Positions 12,757 to 21,225 of a stretch of 64,000 nt of DNA are shown piece by piece; positions within the stretch are counted from its first letter, which is position 1; each line of letters begins with the position of its first letter. Below the pieces are notes generated by a model. The model saw only the letters and a list, made by a program, of their open reading frames with translations. It was not told where the DNA came from and made no database searches. Source of the DNA: Pseudomonas sp. FEN. GTDB lineage: Bacteria > Pseudomonadota > Gammaproteobacteria > Pseudomonadales > Pseudomonadaceae. Both the position numbers and the translations under genes were made by a program. The stretch lies in assembly GCF_904067045.1 (NCBI RefSeq), contig NZ_CAJFDC010000036.1:265001-329000 (forward strand). The letters run 5' to 3'.

Positions 12757-13452
12757 TCAAGACCGGGTCTGGGCCAGATAGCGCAGAATCACTTCGATGG
12801 CGCGTTGCAGGTGGTGTCGCAGGTTCTCCACGCACACCTCGATATCGCCGGCCCGGGCGGAACTGAGAAGGGCGCGATGGTCATCCTGGGAGAGTTTGCC
12901 CAGGCCCATGGCCGACAGGTTGAAACGCAGGAAGCGTTCTTCTTCCACCAGGCCTTGCTCGATCAATTTCAGCAGCTTGTGATTGGGCGCCTTGCTGTAA
13001 AGAGCCATGTGGAATAGACGGTTGAGCCGTCCGACCTGGGTGTAGTCCTGTTCGGTTTCCAACAGATCGATATAGGTCTCGATCTGCTTGAAGTCGTTGT
13101 CATTGAGCAAGGGCACCGACAGGCGCAGGGCCTCGGTTTCCAGCAGGATCCGCAGGTCATAGGCTTCGATGGAGTTGTCGACGATCAATGGCGCAACCAC
13201 GGCCCCCTTGTGGTGCACCACATTCAGCAGTTCCTGGGCTTCGAGCTGGCGCAGGGCTTCACGCACGGGCATGCGGCTGACGCCGAACAGCGTCGCCAAT
13301 TCCTGTTGGCGCAGGGCCAGGCCACAGGGAAGACGTCCGTCCAGGATCGCGTTGCGCAATGTCTCCTCTATCACGGCCCGGGCCAGGTGGGCGGGTATGG
13401 GTCCATTGACGTGAACGCTGTTCAAGGGATTGGGTTTTTCCGCCACGCGCAT
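12757..13452 (-). CDS. GntR-family regulator, FadR/FCD subgroup
   Basis: About 231 aa. The N-terminal winged helix (RQQELATLFGVSRMPVREALRQLEAQ read as a motif around residues 55-80) is followed by an all-helical FCD ligand domain with metal/ligand-type residues (D..R, H near FHMALYSKA, and HHLQRA at the end). It probably binds a small carboxylate and represses a nearby promoter. The start chosen is the internal ATG (MRVAEKP); a GTG 42 bp upstream is an alternative. It faces the same way as the mgo operon, 0.9 kb upstream, and is divergent from the GGDEF-EAL gene; either could be a target. Confidence 0.88.
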   Translation of the reverse strand: MRVAEKPNPLNSVHVNGPIPAHLARAVIEETLRNAILDGRLPCGLALRQQELATLFGVSRMPVREALRQLEAQELLNVVHHKGAVVAPLIVDNSIEAYDLRILLETEALRLSVPLLNDNDFKQIETYIDLLETEQDYTQVGRLNRLFHMALYSKAPNHKLLKLIEQGLVEEERFLRFNLSAMGLGKLSQDDHRALLSSARAGDIEVCVENLRHHLQRAIEVILRYLAQTRS

Positions 13453-14051
13453 ACTCTGTTCTGGACAAGGTTGAAAGGGGATCCGATGGCACACTAGAAG
13501 CTGCCTGGGTGCTTGTCAAACCGACCACTTTCTGCGCCTGACGCGCGCTATGACGGATGATTGCATGGTGCCATTCTCTTTCACCAGCCCCCTTTGAAAC
13601 TATCAATCGATTCCCAAGTGGCTGTAGGGACTCGCCCTCTTGGCAATGCGTATTGCTTCCCGCTGCTCCAGAGTTTTGCACAAGGTTCCAAGACTCACGT
13701 GTTCAAGCTATCCGAGTGTGTCGGACAGGTCTTGGGGCGATGCGGAAAAATGCTGGAGTTAAAGATAATAAGAATACTTTCAAGAATATCTTCGTCGCGG
13801 GGTCGCGACGAAGATATTACAACTGTCCTTCAGGCTTCTTTGACTTATGTCAATCATCCGATGATCGGGTGGCGGCATATTGACACCAGTGTATAGATTA
13901 TGACCTTACTCTTTCCGGCACCGACACCGGTGTCTTCCTTTAACCCTCTTCCGATCGCTGCAAAACTGGGCAGAGATCAGCGAACGCCTAAAGCATCTGG
14001 GACGGAGCCCGACACTGTATTTGTCTTCCTTCCCGTGAGTGGGCTATCGCC
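13453..14051. other. Divergent intergenic region (GntR / GGDEF-EAL)
   Basis: About 600 bp without a convincing gene; overlapping short ORFs at 13557-13896 have no recognisable features. It holds a perfect 15-bp inverted repeat (listed separately), a 12-bp palindrome GACACCGGTGTC at 13923-13934, and a related GACACCAGTGTA about 40 bp before it, which together could be operator sites. Confidence 0.6.
13785..13818. promoter_or_regulatory. Perfect 15-bp inverted repeat
   Basis: AATATCTTCGTCGCG (13785-13799) and its exact reverse complement (13804-13818) are separated by GGGT. No T-run follows on either strand and no gene ends here, so it is not an ordinary terminator. It is about 230 bp before the GGDEF-EAL start codon: a candidate operator or leader hairpin. 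Confidence 0.75.
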
Positions 14052-16598
14052 ATGCCTGATATTCAGGATCTATCCCAAGTTTCCATCCAGACCCTTGAAC
14101 AGAGCATCGACAGTGTCGTGGTCATCGACAGCCAGAACCGGGTCACCCTGTTCAACGGTGCCGCGGAGGCATTGTGGGGGTACAGTCGGGAGGAGGTGAT
14201 CGGGCGGCACGTCGGTATGCTGGTGCCACAGTTGACCCGTGCGGAGCCCGATGGCTGCATCGATGCCAATCGACACGGTGGAATCAACGAGATCGTCGGC
14301 ACCAGTCGCGATGTACTGATCGAGCGCAAGGACGGCGCCCGGCGTTGGGGCGCGATGTCGATCTCCAAGGTCGAGGCCGCTGGCCAACTGATGTACACCG
14401 CCTTTATCAAGGACATTACCGCCCGGCATGCGGAGCGCGAGCATCTGTCTCTGCTGTCGCTGGTGGTCGATAGCACCGAGAATGCGATCATCATCACCGA
14501 TGGCCAATGGCAGATTCTCTACGTCAACGGTGGCTTCACCCAGATGTTCGGCTATGACCCGGCCGCGGTGGTGGGACGAACCCCGATCAATCTCATCGCG
14601 CCCTATTTCGAATTGGAAGACATTGCCACTATCCGTGCTCAACTGGCGCGAGGCGAAACCTATCACTCACAGGAGTTCGGTTATCGGCATGATGGCCGTC
14701 GTGTCTGGTGCAATGTCAGCACCTACCCGGTGATCGATAACCTCAACCAGTTGACCAATACCGTCAGCGTGCTGATTGACGTGACCCACACGCGGATGCC
14801 GGAGATCCTGCGGCACAAAGTGCTCGAGGCCATGGTTCAAGAGGAATCATTGGCGGGTTTGATGACGTTGGTCTGTCGTGAAGTCGAGCGGATTGCGCCC
14901 GATGTGGTGGCCTCGATCCTGCGAGTCGATGAAGCGGGGACCCTGCACCCCCTGGCGGCGCCGAGCTTGCCTGAACATTACTCCCAGGCCCTGGAGGGGT
15001 TGCCCATCGGACCGCAGACCGGCTCTTGCGGTACGGCGGCGTTCAGCGGTGTGCCGGTGAGCGTGACGGACATTGCCCATCATCCGTTCTGGGCCGGCTT
15101 TCGCGATCTGGTGACCCCATTGGGGCTCAAGGCCTGTTGGTCGACACCGATCAAATCCAGTGCCGGCCGGGTGTTAGGGACCTTCGCGTTCTACTACCGC
15201 GAGAACCGTGAGCCGAGCCCACTCGATCACCAACTGGTGAACGCCACGATCCACCTCTGCGCTCTGGCCCTGGAGCGCGAAGAGTCCCGCGCGCATATTC
15301 GCCAGTTGGCTTTTTACGATGACCTGACCGGGCTGCCCAATCGCAATATGCTGCATGCCAAGGCTACCCAGGCGATTGCCGATGCGGTGCGCAACAAGAG
15401 CAGCCTGGCGGTGATATTCATTGATCTGGATCGATTCAAGCAGGTCAACGACTCCCTCGGACATTCGGCGGGCGATGAGTTTCTGTGCATGATCGCCCGA
15501 CGTTTGAATGAGCGGCGGCGCAAGCAGGATATTGTCTGTCGACTGTCGGGTGATGAGTTTGTGCTGGTGCTGCCGCAATGTTCGCTGGAGCAAGTGACCG
15601 ATCTTATCGTCGGTCTCAAAAGCAGCTTGAGCGCTCCGTGCCAGATCGCCGGCGTGACCCTCAAACCGTCCGCGAGCATTGGCGTCAGCATGTTTCCGGA
15701 GGATGGCCGGAACATGGAGGTCTTGTTGCAACGGGCCGACATCGCCATGTACCAGGCCAAGACCAGCGGAAGGGGCCGTGTCAGTTTCTTCAGCCACGGG
15801 CAGGATCAGATGGCCAAGGGCCGACTGACCCTGGAGGCAGCCCTGCGTGAGGCCATTGATCAGAAACAACTGCACCTGGTGTATCAGCCGCAGGTCGATC
15901 TCAACCGCCAGGACCTGTGTGGCGTCGAGGCCCTGGCGCGTTGGCGGCATCCGCAATTTGGCGATGTCCTGCCGAGCACGTTCATTCCCCTGGCCGAGGA
16001 GTGCGGCCTGATCGGCGAGTTCGGCCAATGGTCGTTGCGTGAAGCTTGCCGACAGTTGGCCAGTTGGCGCCGTCAGCACTTGAAGGTACCGAGCATATCG
16101 GTGAATCTTTCGCCGACCAATTTCCACAACCGTGATTTGCCGCACTTCATCAGCCGGGCCTTGTCGCAGAACGGCCTGGTGGCGGCGGACCTGACGCTGG
16201 AGATCACCGAGAATGTGTTGATGGACAGCAACCCCGATACCTTGTGCACGATTGACGAGGTCCATGCCCTTGGGGTGCGCCTGGCCATGGATGACTTCGG
16301 CACGGGCTATTCGAGTTTGAGCTACCTGCGGCGCTTGCCGATCAAGGAGCTCAAGCTCGATCGCAGTTTTGTCCATGACCTGGAAACCGACGACACCAGC
16401 CAGGCCTTGAGCGAGGCGGTGATCCGGATCGGCGAGAGCCTGGATTTGCGGGTGGTGGCCGAGGGCGTGGAAACCCTGGCCCAGCAAAGGATTCTCCAGG
16501 CCCAGGGTTATGAGGTGGCGCAGGGGTTTCTGATTTCCAAGCCGATGCGGGGCTGCGAATTGGGATCGTGGCTGGAGAGTTTCCGGCTTAATGCCTGA
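14052..16598 (+). CDS. PAS-PAS-GAF-GGDEF-EAL c-di-GMP phosphodiesterase (DosP-like layout)
   Basis: 848 aa, no membrane segments. PAS1 about 10-125, PAS2 130-250, GAF 260-408, GGDEF 415-580, EAL 592-840. The GGDEF active site reads SGDEF (499-503), so cyclase activity is doubtful. The EAL domain keeps its catalytic set: EAL at 626-628, NLS, EITEN, DDFGTGYSS, the K in KELKLD, and AEGVET, so it should hydrolyse c-di-GMP. The sensory layout and sequence resemble E. coli DosP, but the positions I align with its heme ligands carry Glu65 and Thr84 instead of His and Met, which argues against oxygen sensing. It may use GTP binding to tune the EAL domain. Confidence 0.92.
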   Translation: MPDIQDLSQVSIQTLEQSIDSVVVIDSQNRVTLFNGAAEALWGYSREEVIGRHVGMLVPQLTRAEPDGCIDANRHGGINEIVGTSRDVLIERKDGARRWGAMSISKVEAAGQLMYTAFIKDITARHAEREHLSLLSLVVDSTENAIIITDGQWQILYVNGGFTQMFGYDPAAVVGRTPINLIAPYFELEDIATIRAQLARGETYHSQEFGYRHDGRRVWCNVSTYPVIDNLNQLTNTVSVLIDVTHTRMPEILRHKVLEAMVQEESLAGLMTLVCREVERIAPDVVASILRVDEAGTLHPLAAPSLPEHYSQALEGLPIGPQTGSCGTAAFSGVPVSVTDIAHHPFWAGFRDLVTPLGLKACWSTPIKSSAGRVLGTFAFYYRENREPSPLDHQLVNATIHLCALALEREESRAHIRQLAFYDDLTGLPNRNMLHAKATQAIADAVRNKSSLAVIFIDLDRFKQVNDSLGHSAGDEFLCMIARRLNERRRKQDIVCRLSGDEFVLVLPQCSLEQVTDLIVGLKSSLSAPCQIAGVTLKPSASIGVSMFPEDGRNMEVLLQRADIAMYQAKTSGRGRVSFFSHGQDQMAKGRLTLEAALREAIDQKQLHLVYQPQVDLNRQDLCGVEALARWRHPQFGDVLPSTFIPLAEECGLIGEFGQWSLREACRQLASWRRQHLKVPSISVNLSPTNFHNRDLPHFISRALSQNGLVAADLTLEITENVLMDSNPDTLCTIDEVHALGVRLAMDDFGTGYSSLSYLRRLPIKELKLDRSFVHDLETDDTSQALSEAVIRIGESLDLRVVAEGVETLAQQRILQAQGYEVAQGFLISKPMRGCELGSWLESFRLNA

Positions 16599-16683
16599 GA
16601 CTCCATTGCCGAGGTCACTCAGTTGCGGCCTCTGGTGCGTTGATATACATCCGCTGATTTTGTGGTAGCTGTCCTGCTGTCTT

Positions 16684-16773
16684 CGTGGGCAAGCTCCGCT
16701 CCCACAGTAAGTTTGTGTCGAACCTGGAATTTGTGTACGACCGATAACTACCTGTGGGAGCGGAGCTTGTCGG
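16684..16773. repeat. REPIN-type repeat pair
   Basis: GGGCAAGCTCCGCTCCCACA at about 16687-16706 faces CTGTGGGAGCGGAGCTTG at 16752-16769, forming an inverted pair of Pseudomonas REP sequences after the GGDEF-EAL gene. The rest of 16599-16817 holds nothing else I can identify. Confidence 0.8.
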
Positions 16774-16817
16774 GACGCCGCATCGCCGCGAAGGCGTCTT
16801 CAGCAACGCCGCAGTCT

Positions 16818-16954
16818 CTGGATCAGCCCACATTTCCTGCTGTAGACGTCTCATCGATCAGCGAATCCACCCACGACTGCGCCAACTCGATCAACTGCAC
16901 GGTCCCCATCGCCAACTTGCGCTTCGCCCCGTCGAGTTGATCGGAGGATTCATA
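16818..16954. repeat. 137-bp direct repeat, left copy
   Basis: Near-identical to 17891-18027 (about five mismatches by eye), offset 1073 bp. It copies the 3' end of the DUF6124-like gene. Homology begins at CTGGATCAGCCC and stops at CATA on both sides. Confidence 0.9.
16823..16954 (-). pseudogene. 5'-truncated copy of the DUF6124-like gene
   Basis: Encodes the last 40 or so residues of the gene at 17896-18276 (SDQLDGAKRKLAMGT, then ELAQSWVDSLIDETSTAGN) with a T/Q for H change, and the same stop. Everything upstream of the repeat is unrelated. No start codon with a ribosome-binding site is present, so it is a gene fragment left by duplication or insertion. Confidence 0.85.
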
Positions 16955-16980
16955 TAGTCGACGGGCAACAGGTCTTACAG

Positions 16981-17532
16981 TCAAAGGGGCAAGGGGCTGC
17001 AGTACCACTTGAAATTCAGGAAGGTAAAGGCCAGCAGACGGCTCAACTCCTGGTCCTTTTCATCAATAAGACCATCCCGGTTCGTATCGACATCCGCTCT
17101 GATGACCTTTGTCACCTTCATGTCAACCATCTCGCCGACAGCAGCCCGGTAGACCAGCGTCTGGTTTATCGGTACAGCACTGCCTTGATGAAAATTCAGA
17201 CTGACCAGCTCGGGATTGCCATCCTCATGAAACGTTTTAACCCGTAGCGTCACGTAACGGTGCCAGCTCTTTCCGCGATTGAACCAGTTCAGCTTCAGAA
17301 AGGCGTCAGCGAAGAACTTGATCAATATCTCGTCCAGATAGTTTTCACTGCCATCACCGGTGACATCGCCAAACCTCAAGTCGACACGACCATCTCCCGT
17401 CATATCCAGTGCCGCAGCCTTGAATTTCAAATTGTCGGGTTGTCCGCAGACTTTCTCGTAAAAGCGCAACAGCACACTATCCGCCTGTCCGTTGCCACTC
17501 AGGTCCTGGGCGGTCACTTTGAGATAACGCAT
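16981..17532 (-). CDS. EF-hand-type calcium-binding protein
   Basis: 183 aa. A canonical EF-hand loop is at 149-160 (DTNRDGLIDEKD, with Asp at position 12). Three further Asp-rich loops of the DxxGDG or DLSGNGQAD type are at about 10-18, 43-51 and 57-67, similar to repeats in FG-GAP/dockerin-like proteins. No signal peptide or membrane segment is visible. The start is the ATG 7 nt after AAGGA; a GTG one codon earlier is possible. It sits inside the interval bounded by the 137-bp direct repeat. Its function is unknown; calcium binding is inferred from the loops. Confidence 0.75.
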   Translation of the reverse strand: MRYLKVTAQDLSGNGQADSVLLRFYEKVCGQPDNLKFKAAALDMTGDGRVDLRFGDVTGDGSENYLDEILIKFFADAFLKLNWFNRGKSWHRYVTLRVKTFHEDGNPELVSLNFHQGSAVPINQTLVYRAAVGEMVDMKVTKVIRADVDTNRDGLIDEKDQELSRLLAFTFLNFKWYCSPLPL

Positions 17533-17705
17533 CACAAAATCCTTCTCGAGAATGAGCCAGCCACGCTAAATCCCTGGTTCCCAACCGGATAGCGCCGCAT
17601 TCCTGATTGTTTGCGGGAAAAACCACCGGCATGCACCACTTGAAAGATCGGCTGGCGTTTGCCTGGCACCTGTTCCACCACTCGACCTATCGGGCAGACC
17701 GAGAT

Positions 17706-17840
17706 TTGTGGCGAGCGGGCTTGCCCGCGCTGGGGCGCGAAGCGGCCCTGAAACCGATGAACGCGGTCTGTCAGGCAGACCGAGATAAGCGGTTTTGCGA
17801 CTGCTTCGCAGCCGAGCGCGGGCAAGCCCGCTCGCCACAG
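17706..17840. repeat. REPIN-type repeat pair (GTGGCGAGCGGGCTTGCCCGCGCT class)
   Basis: REP arms at 17708-17732 and 17814-17838 are inverted copies of each other. A second copy of this class lies at 42788-42918. It occupies the middle of the 17533-17890 gap, in which no gene is apparent. Two imperfect copies of a TC-GGCAGACCGAGAT segment (near 17690 and 17775) flank the first arm. Confidence 0.88.
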
Positions 17841-17890
17841 GACCTCGCTTGTCCTCAACTTTCCAGGCGCCCTTAATGACAACACAGGCC

Positions 17891-18027
17891 CTGGATCAGC
17901 CCACATTTCCTGCTGTAGACGTCTCATCGATCAGCGAGTCCACCCACGACTGCGCCAGCTCGATCAAATGCACGGTCCCCATCGCCAACTTGCGCTTCGC
18001 CCCGTCGAGTTGATCGGCGGACTCATA
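17891..18027. repeat. 137-bp direct repeat, right copy
   Basis: The right-hand copy of the repeat at 16818-16954. It forms the 3' third of the intact DUF6124-like gene, so this is probably the parental copy. Confidence 0.9.
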
Positions 18028-18276
18028 AGCCGTGGCCGCCGCCGATTGCAGAATCGACAGCGCATTGACCAGCTTGTCTTCCACACTGAGTGACGACGCG
18101 CTGCGAGCGGGCGAGGGCGAGAAGGTCTTGTGGGGCCTGAGCGGATCGTCGCTCAGCGGTAGCCCGTAGTGGGCAAAGGCGCGTTCGGTGGCGGCGTCGA
18201 AGTGAGGTTTTCCGATCTTTGCGCGACGTGACGCCGGGAAGCTGATCGGCGGGTCCGGTGTAAGTCTTTTATCCAT
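17896..18276 (-). CDS. DUF6124-like small protein
   Basis: 126 aa. It has the pattern of a Pseudomonas-specific small family (DUF6124/DUF3077): a proline-rich N-terminus, an AATERAFAHYGLP helix, a variable linker, then a C-terminal helical hairpin (VEDKLVNALSILQSAAATAY and ELAQSWVDSLID). The start is the ATG 7 nt after TAGGAG; longer in-frame extensions to 18549 lack a ribosome-binding site. No signal peptide. The function is not known; the family often occurs as dispersed single genes. Confidence 0.78.
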   Translation of the reverse strand: MDKRLTPDPPISFPASRRAKIGKPHFDAATERAFAHYGLPLSDDPLRPHKTFSPSPARSASSLSVEDKLVNALSILQSAAATAYESADQLDGAKRKLAMGTVHLIELAQSWVDSLIDETSTAGNVG

Positions 18277-18713
18277 GGTCCAGCTCCTACATGTAGGTAA
18301 TGAGGGGCCATCGATTGCCGTTCTCACGCGGCAAAGGGTGGCAGCTGTACACAGGGTGAGAATACCGGACAGTAGGCAACCGGCCAGACCGAGGTCTGCC
18401 TGCGCACAGCCGCCATGAAGCGTTTTCAGATGAAAAGGCGTTCGTAACGAAAGTGGCGCTGATGCGCATACTGAGCACGGGTTCTCACGCCCGATCACTG
18501 ATTTTGCAGCGATAGAACGAAGACTAGTGACCGCTTCCAGCAGGCGCAAGGCGAAAGGATTTTCTAGGAAACTTCAGGCAAGGGAAAGGGAATTGTCTGG
18601 TGATGTACCCCCCTTGGAAGCGGGCCGTGTGAGGTTTTCACTTCAGTCGTGACGAGTATTCGCGGGTGCAACACTTGCCTGTTCTAGCGATAATGTCCGG
18701 TATTTGACACGGT
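18277..18713. other. Intergenic region
   Basis: 437 bp between the DUF6124-like gene and the divergent ATPase gene. No gene, repeat or clear promoter is recognised. It must contain the promoters of both. Confidence 0.5.
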
Positions 18714-19856
18714 ATGCCCTATATTTCGGCGTGTACCGCCATTCGGGATATGCAAATGATCAAGAAAGTGTATGACTCGGATCAGCTATCGCGGTTGGTC
18801 TTGCGCGGCTACAAGTCGATCGTGGAATGCGATATCGAGTTGGGCAAAATCAACGTCCTGATTGGGGCCAACGGTGCCGGTAAATCCAACTTCATCGGTT
18901 TTTTCCGTTTGATCAACCGAATCCTTGATGAGCAATTGCAAGCCACTGTGGGAGCCGCGGGTGGTCCGGATGCCCTCCTGCACTTTGGGCGCAAGAAAAG
19001 CGAGAAGCTGGAGGCAGAGCTGTATTTTGGTAATAACGGCTATAAATTCACGCTTAAGCCGACTCAAGACAATCGAATGATGTTTGCCTATGAGGCGCTT
19101 TGGTGGAATGGGTCGGGCGATTGGCGCCCGATGACCGGACACTTTGAGTCTTATGCAGAAGCGCAAAAGAGCAAGACACGGATTTACGAGCATGTGGTAC
19201 CGGCCATGCGTAGCTGGCGCCTCTACCATTTTCACGATACGAGCCAAAGCGCCTGGGTCAAACAGATCCATGGGATCAACGACAACGAGTACCTGCGTGA
19301 CGATGCGCGCAATCTGGCGGCCTTTCTCTATCGTCTGAAAAATCATCACGAGGCCCACTACAAGCGCATCGTCAAATCGATCCAACTGGTGGCTCCCTTC
19401 TTTGGTGATTTTCATCTGCGCCCTACCGTGGATAACAAAGAAAAGATCCAACTCGAATGGACGGAGAAAGGACAGGATGTGCCCTTCAACGCCAGTGCGT
19501 TATCCGATGGCACGTTGCGCTTTATCTGCCTGGCAACCGTGCTGCTGCAGCCCGAAAGCTTCATGCCTTCCGCCATATTGATCGATGAGCCCGAGCTGGG
19601 GTTGCATCCTTTTGCAATCACTACTCTGGGGGCGTTGATGAAGTCCACGGCGCAGAAGCACCAATTGATCATCTCGACACAATCGGTCGAGTTGGTGAAT
19701 GAGTTCGATGCGCACGACCTCATCGTCGTGGACAAGGTGGATGGCGCATCTGTGTTCAAGCGCCCCGATGAAAGCCTGTTGGCCGAATGGCTGGAGGAGT
19801 ACAGCCTGGGCGATCTCTGGAAGAAAAATCTTCTGGGCGGGAGGCCGTCCCGATGA
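18714..19856 (+). CDS. AAA-family ATPase (AAA_21, OLD/RecF-like ABC-type head)
   Basis: 380 aa. Walker A GANGAGKS at 51-58, a signature-like segment LSDGTLRF at 263-270 and Walker B AILIDEPE at 287-294, followed by LGLHP and STQSVELV. This is the ABC-ATPase head without long coiled coils, typical of ATPases that pair with a nuclease or TOPRIM partner in phage-defence modules (OLD, PARIS, AbiL, Septu). Start codons at 18714, 18750 and 18756 are possible; none has a strong ribosome-binding site. The stop overlaps the next start (ATGA), which indicates translational coupling. Confidence 0.9.
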   Translation: MPYISACTAIRDMQMIKKVYDSDQLSRLVLRGYKSIVECDIELGKINVLIGANGAGKSNFIGFFRLINRILDEQLQATVGAAGGPDALLHFGRKKSEKLEAELYFGNNGYKFTLKPTQDNRMMFAYEALWWNGSGDWRPMTGHFESYAEAQKSKTRIYEHVVPAMRSWRLYHFHDTSQSAWVKQIHGINDNEYLRDDARNLAAFLYRLKNHHEAHYKRIVKSIQLVAPFFGDFHLRPTVDNKEKIQLEWTEKGQDVPFNASALSDGTLRFICLATVLLQPESFMPSAILIDEPELGLHPFAITTLGALMKSTAQKHQLIISTQSVELVNEFDAHDLIVVDKVDGASVFKRPDESLLAEWLEEYSLGDLWKKNLLGGRPSR

Positions 19857-20509
19857 ATCGCCTGATTTTGCTGGTTGAAGGCCAAACGGAAGAGGCCTTC
19901 GTGCGGGAACTGCTAATGCCGCATTACGCCCGTCTGGGTGTCTACATCACGTCGATCATTGTCAGTACCAGTCCAGGATACAAAGGCGGTGTGGTGAGCT
20001 ACGCCAAGGTCAAGCCACAACTGGTCCGCTTGTGTCGACAGGATCGAGCGGCGTATGTCTCGACGCTTTTTGATCTCTATGCACTGCCCACCGATTTTCC
20101 GGGCAAGAGTTCGGCAAGGTTCCCAACTCAGGGCACTGGTGCACAGAAAGCAGCTTTTCTGGAAGCGCAGTTGGCATTGGATATCAGTGAACCAAATTTT
20201 ATTCCGAACTTGCTGGTGCATGAGTTTGAAGCGCTGCTGTTCGCCGGGACCGAGCAGTTCGGCCAATGGGTCGATGATGCAACGGTTGTGTCCACGCTCA
20301 GTGCGATAACCGCAGCGCACGCGACGCCCGAAGACATCAATGACAGCCCGAATACAGCCCCGTCAAAGCGGATGCTTAAAGCAATGCCCGATTACCAGAA
20401 GACGTTTCACGGTCCTTTGATCGCCTGCGATATTGGTTTGGACGTGATGCGCGCTGCTTGCCCGCATTTCGACGCATGGCTGTGCAGGTTGGATGCAATG
20501 GCTGGCTAG
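19853..20509 (+). CDS. DUF4276 protein (TOPRIM-like partner of the ATPase)
   Basis: 218 aa. DUF4276 hallmarks are readable: LLVEGQTEEAF at the N-terminus (TOPRIM-type acidic motif), LFDLYALPTDFPG, NLLVHEFEALLF, then SKRMLKAMPDYQKTFHGP and the final CPHFDAWL. The family is regarded as TOPRIM-related, so it may be the nuclease effector controlled by the upstream ATPase. The start is the ATG of the ATGA overlap with GGGAGG upstream. It ends against the convergent DUF3142 gene, the two stops sharing CTAG at 20506-20509. A defence role is inferred, not shown. Confidence 0.9.
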   Translation: MNRLILLVEGQTEEAFVRELLMPHYARLGVYITSIIVSTSPGYKGGVVSYAKVKPQLVRLCRQDRAAYVSTLFDLYALPTDFPGKSSARFPTQGTGAQKAAFLEAQLALDISEPNFIPNLLVHEFEALLFAGTEQFGQWVDDATVVSTLSAITAAHATPEDINDSPNTAPSKRMLKAMPDYQKTFHGPLIACDIGLDVMRAACPHFDAWLCRLDAMAG

Positions 20510-21225
20510 GGATTCTGCAAAAACACCACATACCCGCGAAACCACTCACTCCCCTTCAAATACCCGGGCGCCTGCCACTCGCCACCCTGGATCAAACCGA
20601 TCTTGAAGGGCACGCCCAGCCGGTTCAGCCGTGGCAGGTACGCGGCGTAATCGGGAATGCTGTGCCGCCCCTGATACGTTTGCACCACCACCTCATCCAC
20701 CACGCCCTTGAGCTGGGCGATAGCGCTGGGGTCGGCATTGCTGCTCCAGTCCATCAGCCCGGTAATGCTCAGGCGCAAGTTCGTCGGCAAGCGCTGGCGC
20801 AGGTCGCGCAGGAAGGCGGCGTATTCATCGAGATAGCGGGTACGCGCGTCGAAGTCGATCTGGATGCCGACCACCGGGTTGCCCGCCTGTTGCCAGCGTT
20901 TCACCTGGCCGAGCAACTGCCGATAGACCGACTCCGGCCAATGCAGGGTATGGGCGCGATAGACCACCCAGACCTCGCCCCGGGTCAGGCGCGGAATCGC
21001 GATGCCCTGGGCGATAAAGTTGACCGTCCGCTGTGGCGCGCGGCGCGATTCGCTGACCTGACCTTGCAGGATGTACAGGCTGCGGGCCTGGCTCAGCACC
21101 GGCTGCGGGGCGACGCCGCTCCACAGCCAGAAACTGTCGTAGTCCCGCGCATCGACCGCCGCCCGGGTATCGGCGACCGCCAGCAGCCCGGCCAGCAGCA
21201 GCCAGCGCCAGCGTCCCATGGGCAT
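20506..21225 (-). CDS. DUF3142 protein, secreted or periplasmic
   Basis: 239 aa with an N-terminal signal sequence (GRWRWLLLAGLLAVADTRA). The DUF3142 family has a TIM-barrel-like pattern: VVGIQIDFDARTRYLDEYAAFL, then LSITGLMDW and VVVQTYQG strand-end motifs. It resembles glycoside hydrolase-type barrels, but no activity is established. The ATG follows immediately after the stop of the upstream gene (TAA then ATG), so the two are translationally coupled. Confidence 0.85.
   Translation of the reverse strand: MPMGRWRWLLLAGLLAVADTRAAVDARDYDSFWLWSGVAPQPVLSQARSLYILQGQVSESRRAPQRTVNFIAQGIAIPRLTRGEVWVVYRAHTLHWPESVYRQLLGQVKRWQQAGNPVVGIQIDFDARTRYLDEYAAFLRDLRQRLPTNLRLSITGLMDWSSNADPSAIAQLKGVVDEVVVQTYQGRHSIPDYAAYLPRLNRLGVPFKIGLIQGGEWQAPGYLKGSEWFRGYVVFLQNP

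Noticed and set aside
13557-13896. Overlapping plus-strand ORFs of 108 and 111 codons
   Set aside because: They cross a perfect inverted repeat, lack ribosome-binding sites and show no protein-like features.
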